Shown: positions 29,170 through 38,301, counted from the stretch's first letter. The stretch is 64,000 bases of DNA from Blastocatellia bacterium (GCA_026985075.1 JALSQX010000067.1:186001-250000); one strand, 5' to 3'. Notes: generated by a model from the letters alone, not told the origin. Numbers and translations: made by a program.

Positions 29170-30339
29170 ATGAGATCATCTGTCGTTCGCCACCCACGCT
29201 CTCTCTTCACCCTCGGGGTGGCCATGTCGTTGGGCGCCATAATAGGGTGTGGCTCCGGCGCGACCGAAGAACGTGAACCGACGCACCTCTATACGACGGC
29301 TCGTGGCGGGGCTTTCCGCGTCGAGGTCGTCGTCAAGCATCTGGAAATTCCCTGGTCGATGGCTTTCACGCCCGATGGTCGTCTGTTGGTTACTGAGCGT
29401 CCGGGCCGCGTTCGCCTCATCGAAAACGGAAAGCTGCGACCCGAACCTCTGCTCGTCATCCGCGATGTCGCCCACGTGGGCGAAGGAGGATTGATGGGTC
29501 TGGCGCTGGATCCCCAATTCGCTCAAAACCGATTTGTCTATCTTGCGTACACCTATCGAGGTCCCGACGGGTTGGCTAATCGCGTTGTGCGATACAGAGA
29601 AGCGTCCGGCCACCTCACCGACCCGCATATCGTCATCGATCACATCCCGGGCGCTCGATTTCATGATGGTTGTCGAATTCGATTTGGACCCGATGGCAAG
29701 CTCTACATCACCACTGGCGACGCCATTGAGCGCCAACTGGCTCAGGATGTGAACTCGTTGGCCGGGAAGATTCTGCGTCTCAATCCCGATGGGACGATTC
29801 CGGCGGATAATCCCTTCCCCCACTCGCCGGTCTACAGCTATGGACACCGGAATTCCCAAGGCATCGACTGGCATCCGGTGACCGGAGATCTGTTCAGTAC
29901 CGAACACGGACCGTCGGGCTTCGACGCTCCTGGCGGTGGTGATGAAGTGAACCTCATCGAGGCGGGCAAGAACTACGGTTGGCCGGTCATCCATCATCGG
30001 CAGAGGAAAGAAGGAATGGTCAGTCCCCTGCTGGAATTCACCCCTGCCATCGCGCCAGCCGGGGCTTCTTTCTACCGCGGTCATCGCCTTCCCGAATTCA
30101 CGAACGATTTCTTTTTTGCCACCCTCAGAGGCCGGCACATTCATCGCGTTGTGCTCAAGGCCCCGGATTATCGCACCATCGCATTCCACGAACGCCTGCT
30201 TCAAGGGGAGTTCGGGCGTCTCCGCGACGTCGTGGAGGGACCAGATGGCGCGCTCTATTTTTGTACGAGCAATCGCGACGGTCGAGGAAAGCCCCACCCG
30301 GATGATGACCGGATCCTGCGAATCGTCCCCGCATCCTGA
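29170..30339 (+). CDS. PQQ-dependent sugar dehydrogenase family lipoprotein
   Basis: Six-bladed beta-propeller protein of 389 residues of the soluble glucose/aldose sugar dehydrogenase (GSDH, YliI/Asd) family. The N-terminus has a lipoprotein signal ending in the lipobox GAIIGC, so it is anchored in the periplasm or outer membrane. Family motifs include LEIPWSMAFTPDGRLLVTERPGRV, GEGGLMGLALDP, DGCRIRFGPDGKLYITTGDA and YGHRNSQGIDWHP. AGGAGAG precedes the ATG at 29170. No pqq biosynthesis operon is in the window. The three genes after it appear broken. Confidence 0.88.
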   Translation: MRSSVVRHPRSLFTLGVAMSLGAIIGCGSGATEEREPTHLYTTARGGAFRVEVVVKHLEIPWSMAFTPDGRLLVTERPGRVRLIENGKLRPEPLLVIRDVAHVGEGGLMGLALDPQFAQNRFVYLAYTYRGPDGLANRVVRYREASGHLTDPHIVIDHIPGARFHDGCRIRFGPDGKLYITTGDAIERQLAQDVNSLAGKILRLNPDGTIPADNPFPHSPVYSYGHRNSQGIDWHPVTGDLFSTEHGPSGFDAPGGGDEVNLIEAGKNYGWPVIHHRQRKEGMVSPLLEFTPAIAPAGASFYRGHRLPEFTNDFFFATLRGRHIHRVVLKAPDYRTIAFHERLLQGEFGRLRDVVEGPDGALYFCTSNRDGRGKPHPDDDRILRIVPAS

Positions 30340-30349
30340 ACCAAGGTCC

Positions 30350-31495
30350 ATGATCGAGAAAAGAGCTCTCCTCCGACTACGTCGACCATTGACCTTGGCG
30401 GTCCTCATCCTCCTCCCCCTCTCATGCCAGCCGGCCGATCATCCCCCACCTCATCGCACAACTGAATCGGAGGCGCAAACGATGCACGCCGAGTGGCTCG
30501 ACGAACCATCGCTTCCGGAACCCCTGACCAATAACGCTGTGGCCGGTCTGACGATAGACGGGACGCTCTACCTGTTCAGTTTCATGGGGCTGGATGCTAC
30601 CAAAACTCCCGCGGGAATCACCCGTCGAGCCTTCGCATTCGATACGCGGACGCGGCGGTGGACTCCCATCCATCCCGTCCCCGGTCGGCTCGGCCGCATT
30701 GCGGCGACGGCACAGGGCGTCGATGAGCGAGTTTACATTTTGGGTGGTTACACTGTCGCTCTTGATGGGCACGAAGTCTCCGTTCCCAATGTGGACATCT
30801 ATGATCCCCAACGCGATCGATATGACGCTGGCGCCCCCGTACCCGTTCCCGTGGATGACTCTGTCTCGGGCATATGGCGAGACCGCTTCATCTACCTCAT
30901 CAGTGGATGGTCACAGCAAGACAACGTCCCGAATGTTCAGGTTTACGACACCTAGACGGACCGATGGCAACAGGCGACACCCATTCCAGGCCCGCCCGTC
31001 TTCGGACATGCTGGGGGAATCGTCGATGAGACGATCGTGTATTGCGATGGGGTGAGAATCGATCCCACCCGTCATCCGCGATTCGTCATCTCCGATGCCT
31101 GCTACCAGGGAGAGATCGATCCCCATGCCCCCTCACGCATCACCTGGTCGCCCCTGCCAGCACATCCGGGCGAACCGAGGTATCGCATGGCCTCCGGTGT
31201 CATCCCCGAGGAAGGACTCATCATTTTTGCTGGAGGCACAACTCGCCCTTACAACTACGATGGCATCGGGTACGATGGCATTCCCTCCGAGCCCAGCTCG
31301 CAGTCCTTCGCTTATGACGTGCGTCACAAGCGGTGGCTCGTCCTTCCAGATATGCCTTCGCCGAGCATGGATCATCGGGGACTCGTCGGCACTGGACGAA
31401 GTCTGTATCTCATCGGCGGGATGAGAGAACACCAGAGCGTCAGTTCCGGAATGCGGCGGATTACGGTGAATGTCAACCAGTCGAAAGAGCGATGA
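30350..31495 (+). pseudogene. Kelch-repeat lipoprotein gene interrupted by an in-frame TAG
   Basis: One reading frame runs from the ATG at 30350 to the stop at 31495 but is cut by TAG at 30953-30955. The first part (201 codons) has a signal peptide ending in the lipobox PLSC and then Kelch-like blades (VYILGGYTVALDG, FIYLISGWSQ). The part after the TAG continues the same propeller (TDRWQQATPIPGPPVFGHAG, then GLIIFAGGTTRP and LYLIGGMREH). A CAG-to-TAG change would explain it: YDT-Q-TDRWQQ fits a blade boundary. It is either a nonsense mutation, a sequencing error or true readthrough. It begins 10 bases after the sugar dehydrogenase. Confidence 0.75.
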
Positions 31496-31662
31496 ACAGG
31501 CGAGGCGAACATTGACCTGAGTGATGAGTAGATTTACAATGCTGTCGAAGAAGCAAGAACTTCGGGGTTGAGAGAGGCCGAGAAGATAAACGAGCGTCGA
31601 GTTCGCCCAGTGTGATTTTTCACTCGAAGGATGAGATTCATGAAAGAGGAGGAATGACGTCC

Positions 31663-32159
31663 ATGATGGTGAACATATGGCTCGCTCTCTCCCTGTGTCT
31701 CCCGGCCCTGCTCCCCCAGGAGCCGCCAGGACAAATGAGAATGCGGGTGATTGTCGGTTCTCGCTCAGTCCACATCATTCCGGACCGCCCCTCGGCCTTG
31801 ATAACCTTCACGCTGCCGAGGATGTCGATGTCCAGGGACCGGCTTTTCTCATGTTCAAAGCGACCGGAGTGGATCTGGGATTCGATCGCATCTACCTCAA
31901 CCCTCAGGTGCCCACTCCCGAGAACCCCATCTGCCAGTTCCCCGTCGATCCCAATGGCCCTTACCTCGTCACCACTCTGGATGGTGTAGTCGGCGGGATG
32001 GACAAAGCCGGTTATGCGCTCGTTCGTCCGGGGCTGCTTCGTCCGGGGGTGAATCGACTGCTGATCTGTGAGGACGGGCACGAGGATGATGATGGGCTCT
32101 TTGATTCCTTCAGCCTCAGCGAGATCATCCTGGTGTACACGATCACATCCGCACGCTGA
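31663..32159 (+). pseudogene. Secreted protein of unknown function, apparently frameshifted
   Basis: The frame starting at 31663 (after GAGGAGG) opens with a clear signal peptide, MMVNIWLALSLCLPALLPQ, but loses protein-like composition around 31780-31800. A second frame, +2 relative to it, becomes protein-like at that point (LHAAEDVDVQGPAFLMFKA, then VDLGFDRIYLNPQ) and runs to the stop at 32159. One frameshift near 31780 would join them into a protein of about 165 residues. I do not recognise the family. It lies between two other damaged secreted-protein genes. Confidence 0.5.
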
Positions 32160-32201
32160 GACGCCGCGAGGACTCATCTAAGGTACGGGAGGATGAGATC
32201 A

Positions 32202-32480
32202 ATGAAATAGCGCATCGGGGTGGTGATCCTGCTGGCGATGTTCGCCAGCAACGGTCTGGCCGGGGCGGCGCCTGGGCCGACTCAGGAAGAGTTCGCTCAA
32301 CCGCTCAAGACATTGCGGGATCTCAGGCCTCCAACGATATGAGAACCACACTGCTTCAAGCGAGGTTCTCCACTGGCAGTGGTGGATGAGTGAAGCCGAG
32401 GTCGCCACGAGGTACAACCATGCGGAATATCGAGATCCTGATGGCATCCTTCGTCCCCTCTTGTCGAACGGAGGTTGGAA
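32202..32480 (+). pseudogene. Remnant of a small secreted-protein gene (amber at codon 3 plus frameshift)
   Basis: After a GGGAGG site, ATG at 32202 is followed by AAA and a TAG. Beyond the TAG the same frame reads as a signal peptide (RIGVVILLAMFASNGLAGAA) and continues to a TGA at 32340. From about 32330 another frame becomes protein-like (RYENHTASSEVLHWQWWMSE and beyond) up to about 32480. Both lesions are inferred from reading-frame character only. No family is recognised. The remnant runs up to the promoter of tRNA-His. Confidence 0.45.
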
Positions 32481-32489
32481 GTGTACAAT
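32461..32489 (+). promoter_or_regulatory. Sigma-70 promoter for tRNA-His
   Basis: TTGTCG at 32461-32466, 17-base spacer, TACAAT at 32484-32489. Transcription would start near 32496, about 16 bases before the tRNA. Confidence 0.65.
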
Positions 32490-32511
32490 ATGGCCGGTAA
32501 TGGAGGATGGT

Positions 32512-32589
32512 GCTGGCGTAGCTCAGTTGGTGTAGAGCGCCTGACTGTGGATCAGGAGGTCCCCGGTTCAAGTCCGGGCGCCAGTACCA
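32512..32589 (+). tRNA. tRNA-His (anticodon GTG)
   Basis: The cloverleaf folds fully. Acceptor 32512-32518 pairs with 32579-32585 (first pair G-U). The D arm is GCTC/GAGC, the anticodon stem is CCTGA/TCAGG with loop CTGTGGA (anticodon GTG), and the T arm is CCCGG/CCGGG with loop TTCAAGT. CCA is encoded at 32587-32589. Position 73 is A and the base before position 1 is T, so the usual tRNA-His G-1:C73 pair is not encoded. Confidence 0.93.
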
Positions 32590-32612
32590 GCTATATTATA
32601 AATGCTTGCAGG

Positions 32613-32640
32613 GAGCGCCGAATGGGCGCTCTTTTATTTT
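32613..32640 (+). terminator. Rho-independent terminator after tRNA-His
   Basis: GAGCGCC at 32613-32619 pairs with GGCGCTC at 32625-32631 around a 5-base loop, followed by TTTTATTTT at 32632-32640. Confidence 0.92.
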
Positions 32641-32793
32641 GCGTCACAACTATCTCTCGTCGTAACTCCTTTCGCCGTGGCTCACAGCAGAGTATGCCCG
32701 CGTCAACTGAGCGACGACATGAATGGCCTCACCGCAATGACCATGATTGTCGGTCAGGCACTCCATCCTGGCCACGCCCTCGATCCTCGAGTG

Positions 32794-33492
32794 CTACCTC
32801 GCCGGTGGCGATGTGAGTGCCATCGCGGGATGGAATTCTTTCCAAGAGGGACAGAGATCAACCAGTACGCACTCCGGACAGAGTGGCTTCCGCGCCTTGC
32901 AGATACGTCGTCCATGTTCGATCAGTCGATGAGGGAATGTGATCCACTCCCGTTTGGGGATGATGGCCATCAAGTCTTGCTCCACTTTATCGCGATCGGT
33001 ATGATGCGTCAGCCCCAGGCGCCGAGAGAGACGCAACACGTGAGTATCAACGACAATGCCAGAAGCGATGCCGAAGGCGTTGCCCAGCACAACGTTGGCC
33101 GTCTTTCGGGCCACGCCCGGCAACGTCAACAACTCCTCCATCGACTGAGGAACGCGCCCGCCGAATGTTTCGACGAGCTTTCGAGCCGCTGCCTGAATGC
33201 TCTTGGCCTTATTACGATAGAATCCCGTCGGTTTAATGTCCCGTTCTAATTCGGCGAGTGGCACCCGAGCGTAGTCTTCGGCTGTCCGATACTTCTTGAA
33301 CAACTTCGCCGTCACCATATTGACGCGTTCGTCGGTACATTGCGCCGAAAGAATCGTGGCCACCAGCAACTCCAGTGGATTACTGAAATGCAAAGCCGTC
33401 CTCGTGGCCTTCGGATAGGCCTTTTTGAGACGGTTGATGATGTCTTTCACCCGCTGAGCATTCTTGACCTCTCGCACCGGCTTCTTGGCCAT
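32794..33492 (-). CDS. nth: Endonuclease III
   Basis: Base-excision repair DNA glycosylase/AP lyase for oxidised pyrimidines. From the ATG at 33492 it has 232 residues. The helix-hairpin-helix is LPGVARKTANVVLGNAFG with catalytic K130, and catalytic D149 is in VVDTHV. The 4Fe-4S loop has the pattern C-X6-C-X2-C-X5-C (C198, C205, C208, C214). GAGGAG precedes the start. It begins two bases after the TenA-like gene's stop, so it is the third gene of the M61-TenA-nth operon. Confidence 0.95.
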   Translation of the reverse strand: MAKKPVREVKNAQRVKDIINRLKKAYPKATRTALHFSNPLELLVATILSAQCTDERVNMVTAKLFKKYRTAEDYARVPLAELERDIKPTGFYRNKAKSIQAAARKLVETFGGRVPQSMEELLTLPGVARKTANVVLGNAFGIASGIVVDTHVLRLSRRLGLTHHTDRDKVEQDLMAIIPKREWITFPHRLIEHGRRICKARKPLCPECVLVDLCPSWKEFHPAMALTSPPAR

Positions 33493-33494
33493 GA

Positions 33495-34148
33495 TCACAT
33501 CTCCTCAGAAGGATATACGGCATCGAAGAACTGTGCTTCATATTCCAGGGCCAACCTGGCCGCCCTTCTGGCGCGAGACCTCGCCTCTTCGGTCTGCGTA
33601 TGTCGATCAATCAGTCGCTCCTCCGTCTGGAAGTCTACGGCGGGGATATGGTACGCCTCCAGAGTCTCATCTGGGAAACCATAATGCCGTTTCAGTCCAT
33701 CGTAAAGCGTTCGACAGACGGAAATCCACACGTCCTCAATGACAAAAAAGGCGGTCATATTCTCCTCCGGCGCCCCACCGGCGGCCAGATGGAACAGGTA
33801 GTTCGGGGCGGCCATAGCCCCGGCCAAAGGGTGGGAAGCCTCCAAGTCGATTTGTTCCAACCCCAGGGCCCGAGCAAACGTCAGGAACAACCCAATATAT
33901 TCGACTTCTCGTCGCGCCATGGTGATGAAGAATTCCTTCCCCTCGCGATCCGGAGTGCGAAGGATACTCAAGGCGAAGTAGTCGTAAATATGCGCGACAT
34001 AATGATATTCCTGTTCGACGAAGACTCTCAACGTCTGTCGAGGAAGTTGACCACGGCGAACGTCCTCGACGAATGGGTGATGCGTGATGCGTTCAACCTG
34101 CGGGGAGAGTTCCTCGCGCAATTGCCGAACGAACATCGAACCGTTCAT
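33495..34148 (-). CDS. TenA/PqqC-like haem-oxygenase-fold protein
   Basis: All-helical protein of 217 residues related to the TENA/THI-4 and PqqC-like superfamily. Recognisable parts are FVEQEYHYVAHIYDYFALSI, the AAGGAPEENMTAFFVIEDVW segment and the C-terminal YHIPAVDFQTEER helix. The TenA catalytic cysteine motif is not evident, and the D-X-X-H iron-ligand pattern of PqqC/CADD relatives reads VDFQT here, so neither thiaminase nor a PqqC-type reaction can be assigned. The ATG at 34148 follows GGAGGTGTG. Its first 56 bases overlap the end of the M61 gene. Confidence 0.7.
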   Translation of the reverse strand: MNGSMFVRQLREELSPQVERITHHPFVEDVRRGQLPRQTLRVFVEQEYHYVAHIYDYFALSILRTPDREGKEFFITMARREVEYIGLFLTFARALGLEQIDLEASHPLAGAMAAPNYLFHLAAGGAPEENMTAFFVIEDVWISVCRTLYDGLKRHYGFPDETLEAYHIPAVDFQTEERLIDRHTQTEEARSRARRAARLALEYEAQFFDAVYPSEEM

Positions 34149-36051
34149 CACACACCTCCTGGAGAATGCCTCTTTTATAAGGAACAGGGCGAATAACCGA
34201 TTGACCGTGGCCAGCGCGATCTGACGGCGACTCCAGTACCCATTGTCGATAGAGCGTCTCCTGTTTGTCCGTCATCTGGTCCAATTTGACGATATGATAG
34301 TCAGTTCGGATTCGCCGCCCGAGAACGACATCGAGAGTGCGGACCATCCCCTTCCGATTGATGGTGAGGACCACGGATTCGCCCGGCTTCTTGGCTCCCA
34401 GCCGTTGAGCATAGTTATCGAAATTGACGCGCCATCCATCTATGGCCAGGATTTCATCCCCCACGTACACCCCATATTGGTAAGCCGGTGTATTCGCGAC
34501 GACCGAGGCGACGACAGCTCGCCCATTCTCATTCCTCAGTCGAACGCCCAAGTAGCCCCTCCTCTCATCAATTTCCGTTCGCTCCAACCGGAGCCCGGCA
34601 TGGTGGAGAAATCGGTCATAGTCGATCTCGGTCGTCCCGTAGACATACTGTTCGAAGAACTCGCGCAAATCACTGCCCGCCACAGCCTCGCACACGTGGC
34701 GAAAATCCTCCTCCGTATATCCCGTGTTGCGCTTCTTATAGAACTCAGTGTAGAGATAACGCATGACGTCATCGAGACTACGAGCGCCGTCGGTGCGATG
34801 CCGAATCTCCAAGTCCAGGAGAGCGGCGAGGATCTTACCCTTGTTGTAGTAACTCACCGTGGTGTTCCGAGAATTCTCATCAGGGCGATAAAATTTGATC
34901 CAGGCATCGAAACTCGCTTCGGCGACTGACTGAATGAAGCGTCCCGGACGATTTTGCAACTCGGCGATGGCCTGGGCCAGTCGTTCCAGGTAGCGGCCCG
35001 GGCCGATGAATCCAGCTCGAAGGAGGAGCCGATCGGCATAATAACTGGTGAATCCTTCGGCGACCCACAACATGCGGGTTGGCGTCTCGCGGGTATAGTC
35101 GAATGGTCCCAGTTCGATGGGCCGAATCCGCTTGACGTTCCAGAGATGGAAGAACTCATGAGCTACCAGCGACAGCCAACGCTGGTATGAGGATTCTGGC
35201 GAGAAGTCCCAACGGGGATAGCTGAGCGATGCTGAGTTGGCATGTTCGATGCCCCCCCCACCGGAGGACGTCAAATGCACGATGAAGGTGTAGTGTCGAT
35301 AAGGAAGTTCGCCAAACAGCGCCTCAGCCGCTTCGATGATCCGACGGGCATCGGCCATCAGTCGCTGGGGATCATAGTTCCCCACGCCGTATATGGCGAT
35401 GCGATGAGGCACCCCTCGCACGGTGAATTCATAGACCGGATGCTGGCCGATCTCGATGGGGCAATCGACCAGCACGTCATAATTGGGGGCTTCAAAAACC
35501 CACTTCTCTCCAGGAACGGGATCGAGACCGGTGGAGATGGTATCCCAACCCGGTGCCGGATGAATTCGCAGACGAACGGGGCGATCCAGATAACCGTCCA
35601 CGTAGACGAACAGGCTGGGACCATTGATGTAGGCATGCGACTCGTCCAGATAACTCTCGCGCATGTTCTCATCAAAGGCATAAACCCGATAGTGAGCGAT
35701 GATCTGCCTTGCGCCACGACTCTCCACGCGCCACGTCGTCTTATTGGTCTTCCGTACGGGCAGCGTCGTTCCCTGACTATCAGTAGCCGAGAAGGTGGTC
35801 ACATGACGCGCATAGTCGCGAATGAGGTATGAGCCCGGCGTCCAGACGGGCATGACGAAGTCAACGGTCTGTTGATGGAGCCCGGTGACGGTGACGGTGA
35901 CCTCGAAATAATGCGTCTGGGGTTCCGGCATTCGGACCTCATATTCGATGCTCGGCTGTGGCGCCGATGCCATCCCCAGAGATCCTCCTCCAATGAGGAG
36001 GAGAGTGACAAAGATCAACAAGATCTGTGGTCGATGCCTCTGTCGCTTCAT
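34093..36051 (-). CDS. M61-family (glycyl) aminopeptidase with PDZ domain
   Basis: Secreted or periplasmic metallopeptidase of 652 residues. A signal peptide covers residues 1-30 (LLIFVTLLLIGGGSLGMASA). The N-terminal beta domain follows, then the M61 catalytic domain with GGGGIEHANS and the zinc motif HEFFH (H298, E299, H302) before LWNVKRIRP. A PDZ domain is near the C-terminus (about residues 495-590). The ATG follows GGGAGG. The last 40-50 residues run past the usual family end and overlap the next gene by 56 bases, so an original stop may have been lost. Confidence 0.88.
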   Translation of the reverse strand: MKRQRHRPQILLIFVTLLLIGGGSLGMASAPQPSIEYEVRMPEPQTHYFEVTVTVTGLHQQTVDFVMPVWTPGSYLIRDYARHVTTFSATDSQGTTLPVRKTNKTTWRVESRGARQIIAHYRVYAFDENMRESYLDESHAYINGPSLFVYVDGYLDRPVRLRIHPAPGWDTISTGLDPVPGEKWVFEAPNYDVLVDCPIEIGQHPVYEFTVRGVPHRIAIYGVGNYDPQRLMADARRIIEAAEALFGELPYRHYTFIVHLTSSGGGGIEHANSASLSYPRWDFSPESSYQRWLSLVAHEFFHLWNVKRIRPIELGPFDYTRETPTRMLWVAEGFTSYYADRLLLRAGFIGPGRYLERLAQAIAELQNRPGRFIQSVAEASFDAWIKFYRPDENSRNTTVSYYNKGKILAALLDLEIRHRTDGARSLDDVMRYLYTEFYKKRNTGYTEEDFRHVCEAVAGSDLREFFEQYVYGTTEIDYDRFLHHAGLRLERTEIDERRGYLGVRLRNENGRAVVASVVANTPAYQYGVYVGDEILAIDGWRVNFDNYAQRLGAKKPGESVVLTINRKGMVRTLDVVLGRRIRTDYHIVKLDQMTDKQETLYRQWVLESPSDRAGHGQSVIRPVPYKRGILQEVCDERFDVRSAIARGTLPAG

Positions 36052-36334
36052 ACGCCTCCCTGAATTCATGAGACCTGCGAACTGCTGGCCGACGACCGCA
36101 GTCCGGCGATGTGAACCGCCAGGGACATCATTACTTTTACACTGTCCGGGGACGGGCTGGCAATAGTGCGGCCGAGGGAATCGCTGAACATCGCGATGGC
36201 TCAGCAACGGATGAAGGATGAGAGATCCTCTCACCGTCAATCGTTCACATGACAACGAGCGGTTCAAGGAGGCTCCGTCCCTTTCAGAGGGTCTTTCATT
36301 ATGCTACACTTTCGCCCTGACTGGGAGTCTCGCG

Positions 36335-37528
36335 ATGACGACATCGGATCGACACAATCCGGCCGCTGTCCACAGCTTCCCCATTGAGGAAGCGGAACGT
36401 TCGGTCGCCCCATGGTTCTCGCTCGCCTACCACGAGCAACTGGAGCGTAAAGAGCAGCGTTTGCGCGAGGTCCTCGATCCATCGCTGACGTCGCTCATCG
36501 AACCGATATTACCCAGTCCCCGCATTGTTGGACACCGGAATAAGATGGAATTCTCTTTCGGCTACGATGACGATGAACGGCCCGCTCTCGGCTTTCATCA
36601 ACGGGGAAAGTTCTGGCGGGTTCAGGATCTGAATCGAAGCGCCTTTTTGTCCGATGCGGCCAACGATGTCTACGCGGCCTTAAAGCAATGGGCGATGCGG
36701 ACGGGCCTGCCTTTCTACCGGCAGGTGGATAATCGAGGATTCTTTCGCTATCTGGTCATTCGTGAGGGAAAGTACACCGGGGAAGTCCTCGCCAATCTGG
36801 TGGTGAATCCCTCGGGCTACGAGGAGCGGGTCGAGGGGCTCGCGGCTGAACTCGTCCAATTGGCCCAACGACTCCCTGCGCTCGCTTCGTTATGGCTCAG
36901 CTTTCGGCGATCGGTCGGCGATGCGGCCACTGGCGAAGAGAGCCGCTGCCTGGCCGGTTCACGGCTGATTCACGAGAAACTGCTGGGCCTCACATTCCTC
37001 ATTTCCCCGTCCTCTTTCTTTCAGGTCAATACATTTGGTGCCGAAGTCCTCTACGAGAAATTACGCCAATTGGTGAGCGAACTCGCGCCGCGCCGAAGGC
37101 TGGTCGACCTGTACTGTGGCAGTGGAGGCATGGCTTTGATTCTCAGCCCTCTATTTGACGAACTCATCGGTATTGATTCCGACGTCGAATCCATTGGTTT
37201 GGCCAGAGAGAATGCTCAGCTCAACGGGATCAACAACACCCGCTTCATCTGCTCTCGCGCCAAGCAGATCCATCAGGTTCTCTCTCCCCCGATTGACGTC
37301 ATGGTCGTGGACCCGCCCCGCGCAGGACTCACTCCGAAAGCGGCCAGGAACGTCCTACGCATGGCTCCGCGACATCTCATCTACATCTCGTGTAATCCTC
37401 ACAGCTTCCGGGAGAACATGCGTTTGTTGCGGCGCCGATTTCAAGTGAAACACATCATTCCCGTTGATCTCTTTCCCCATACGCCGCACATCGAATTGAT
37501 CGCCAGACTCGATCTGATAGCGGGTTGA
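36335..37528 (+). CDS. RNA (uracil-5-)-methyltransferase, TrmA/RlmD class
   Basis: SAM-dependent enzyme that makes 5-methyluridine in tRNA or rRNA. It has 397 residues from the ATG at 36335. The SAM site is LVDLYCGSGGMALIL, the substrate-site motif is VVDPPRAGL and the catalytic cysteine is in YISCNPHSF. An RNA-binding segment (GHRNKMEFSFG) lies near residue 60. The N-terminal TRAM domain and Fe-S cysteines of RlmD are absent, so a TrmA-like enzyme is more likely; the exact target is not decidable. The start ATG has only a modest GGGAG upstream. Confidence 0.85.
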   Translation: MTTSDRHNPAAVHSFPIEEAERSVAPWFSLAYHEQLERKEQRLREVLDPSLTSLIEPILPSPRIVGHRNKMEFSFGYDDDERPALGFHQRGKFWRVQDLNRSAFLSDAANDVYAALKQWAMRTGLPFYRQVDNRGFFRYLVIREGKYTGEVLANLVVNPSGYEERVEGLAAELVQLAQRLPALASLWLSFRRSVGDAATGEESRCLAGSRLIHEKLLGLTFLISPSSFFQVNTFGAEVLYEKLRQLVSELAPRRRLVDLYCGSGGMALILSPLFDELIGIDSDVESIGLARENAQLNGINNTRFICSRAKQIHQVLSPPIDVMVVDPPRAGLTPKAARNVLRMAPRHLIYISCNPHSFRENMRLLRRRFQVKHIIPVDLFPHTPHIELIARLDLIAG

Positions 37529-37665
37529 TCATGTTGGAGAGCACATGAATTCGCGCCCACAACTCAACCAGACTGGTCGTTCACCCGCCAGTCAGAAGAT
37601 CGCCTTCATCTCCTGGGTGCCGCCCAGAGTGAGACCGAGCCAAGGATAATGATAAGGAGGACACT

Positions 37666-38163
37666 GTGCCGTTTAAGGTTGGAGAAAAAGTGATCTATCC
37701 GGGGCGAGGCATTTGTGAGATCGAGCGCATTTCGACGCAAGAGGTTGATGGTCGAGATGTCGAGTTTTATCACCTCACGTTTCTGCGCGACGAAGCCACC
37801 GTGATGGTGCCAGTCGAGAAAGCGGACACCATTGGCATTCGACGCCTGCTCGACAAAGCGGAGGTCCCCAAGGTATACGCCTTCTTACGACAAAACATTC
37901 ATACTCCCAGTTCTGATTACAAAGTCCGCTATCAACAGAACGTCGACCGACTGGCATCGGGAACGATCTTCGACATCGCTGATGTCGTCAAAACGCTGGT
38001 CTATTTGAGTCGCATCAAGAAGCTGTCTGAACGAGAGACGAATATGTTGGAGCGAGCGTACACTTTGCTCGTCAACGAAATCGCCCAGGTCTCGGGGGCT
38101 GACAAGGATGAAGTCCAGTCCAAAGTGGATCGCGCATTAGAACAATTTGATGTCGAGGAGTGA
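37666..38163 (+). CDS. carD: CarD-family transcriptional regulator
   Basis: RNA-polymerase-binding regulator that stabilises open complexes, notably at ribosomal RNA promoters. It has 165 residues. The N-terminal RNAP-interaction domain (Tudor-like, MPFKVGEKVIYPGRGICEI) and the helical DNA-binding domain with LYLSRIKKLSERET-like spacing (here VYLSRIKKLSERET) are both present. The start is GTG at 37666 behind a strong AAGGAGG. Single-gene context. Confidence 0.93.
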   Translation: MPFKVGEKVIYPGRGICEIERISTQEVDGRDVEFYHLTFLRDEATVMVPVEKADTIGIRRLLDKAEVPKVYAFLRQNIHTPSSDYKVRYQQNVDRLASGTIFDIADVVKTLVYLSRIKKLSERETNMLERAYTLLVNEIAQVSGADKDEVQSKVDRALEQFDVEE

Positions 38164-38301
38164 GTGCCCCCGCCCCGCCGGCCGCTGTGGTGGTGACGCG
38201 ATGCCCCGCCCGCCAGGAGAGGAGTGAATTCTCCCTTCCACCCGGCGCTCCTCTCACCCGGTTGAAGGTCCACGCCAGCATGGAGCAATATCCCAGCCAC
38301 A

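Noticed and set aside
28634-29197. Longer 355-codon form of the NiSOD gene
   Set aside because: The extra 188 codons have no homology, and the ATG at 28633 has an excellent ribosome-binding site and gives the correct 20-residue NiSOD leader.
30350-32210. TAG as a sense codon (stop-codon reassignment), given two in-frame TAGs
   Set aside because: engB and the HNH gene in this window end at TAG exactly at their family length, so TAG is a normal stop here. The two cases are better explained by mutation or error.
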